Source: an uncultured Anaerolineae bacterium (GTDB lineage: Bacteria; Chloroflexota; Anaerolineae; Anaerolineales; Villigracilaceae). From it: DNA of 33,155 nt. The translations under genes and the position numbers were made by a program. The notes beneath the pieces are model-generated. The model was not told the origin of the DNA, did not search any database, and saw only the letters and a list, made by a program, of their open reading frames with translations. The stretch's first letter is position 1. Every line of letters starts with the position of its first letter. The stretch is from positions 1 through 33,155 of the forward strand of contig CAIVSQ010000527.1 in NCBI GenBank assembly GCA_903908605.1, written 5' to 3'. Positions 32,972-33,155 of this stretch are shown in pieces.

Positions 32972-33132
32972 CCCGTCCCCCGTCCGCACGTCCCCGTCCC
33001 CCGTCCTCCGTCCCCCGTCCTCCGTCCTCCGTCCCCCGTCCTCCGTCCCCCGTCCCCCGTCCTCCGTCCCCCGTCCCCCGTCCCCCGTCCTCACTCCCCC
33101 GTCCCCCGTCCTCCGTCCTCCGTCATCACTCC
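32972..33132. repeat. 7-bp tandem repeat array (YCCGTCC)n
   Basis: About 22 head-to-tail copies of a 7-base unit CCCGTCC or TCCGTCC, with an irregular pair of units at 32986-32999 and two variant TCACTCC units at 33091-33097 and 33126-33132. From 33000 the first base of successive units alternates irregularly between C and T. The opposite strand, which reads toward guaA, is rich in GGGACGG/GGGG tracts and could form G-quadruplexes. No spacers of CRISPR size are present. Confidence 0.9.
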
Positions 33133-33155
33133 ATTTCTTTGCCCAAGGTTCACAC

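Noticed and set aside
32972-33132. CRISPR array
   Set aside because: The repeat unit is 7 bp with no unique spacers, and no cas genes are present.

Overview
The window looks like a chromosomal stretch of a moderately GC-rich, probably anaerobic bacterium. The gene set (receiver/roadblock fusion, a roughly 760-residue TPR protein, GT87-type membrane glycosyltransferase, FHA-PP2C pair, cobamide remodelling with B12 uptake, DUF362 ferredoxin-like protein) and the CCGTCCC-type repeats resemble Chloroflexota, class Anaerolineae. That assignment is inference: there is no rRNA or other phylogenetic marker analysed here. No phage, plasmid, CRISPR array, rRNA or tRNA was recognised.

Layout. 1-2.0 kb: a TetR regulator divergent from an NADPH-dependent FMN reductase, with two matching palindromes between them, then a small release-factor-like protein separated by a bidirectional terminator. 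2.2-9.4 kb, all + strand: a 568-residue receiver/roadblock protein with a catalytically dead IS200-type transposase fold at its C-terminus, DNA polymerase I, and a TPR protein. 9.6-12.0 kb, minus strand: ComEC with a degenerate nuclease domain. 12.3-16.4 kb: two paralogous SDR-DUF2867 proteins and an overlapping GT87-like membrane protein.

16.4-20.4 kb is a compact B12 unit: a cobalamin riboswitch, then BtuF-like lipoprotein, BtuC-like permease, CbiR cobamide-remodelling hydrolase and BtuD-like ATPase. Together they would import cobamides under B12 feedback and cut the nucleotide loop so that the cell can attach its preferred lower ligand. 20.4-20.95 kb is an unusual intergenic region with a G-rich inverted repeat, helically phased direct repeats and a promoter running straight into a strong hairpin. 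Two SDR oxidoreductases and a YhcH/YjgK/YiaL protein follow.

23.8-33.2 kb: a DUF362 protein divergent from a Moco-sulfurase-like class V PLP enzyme; a minus-strand pair of VWA-like/FHA membrane protein and PP2C phosphatase overlapping by 4 bp; a minus-strand set of GMP synthase and two membrane proteins (the last two overlapping by 4 bp); and finally a 7-bp tandem repeat array upstream of guaA.

The best candidates for something undescribed are the receiver-roadblock-dead TnpA fusion (2192-3898) and the 20.4-20.95 kb regulatory region. Most other genes are recognisable families, several of which have lost a key motif (ComEC, one SDR, DUF362, VWA-like).
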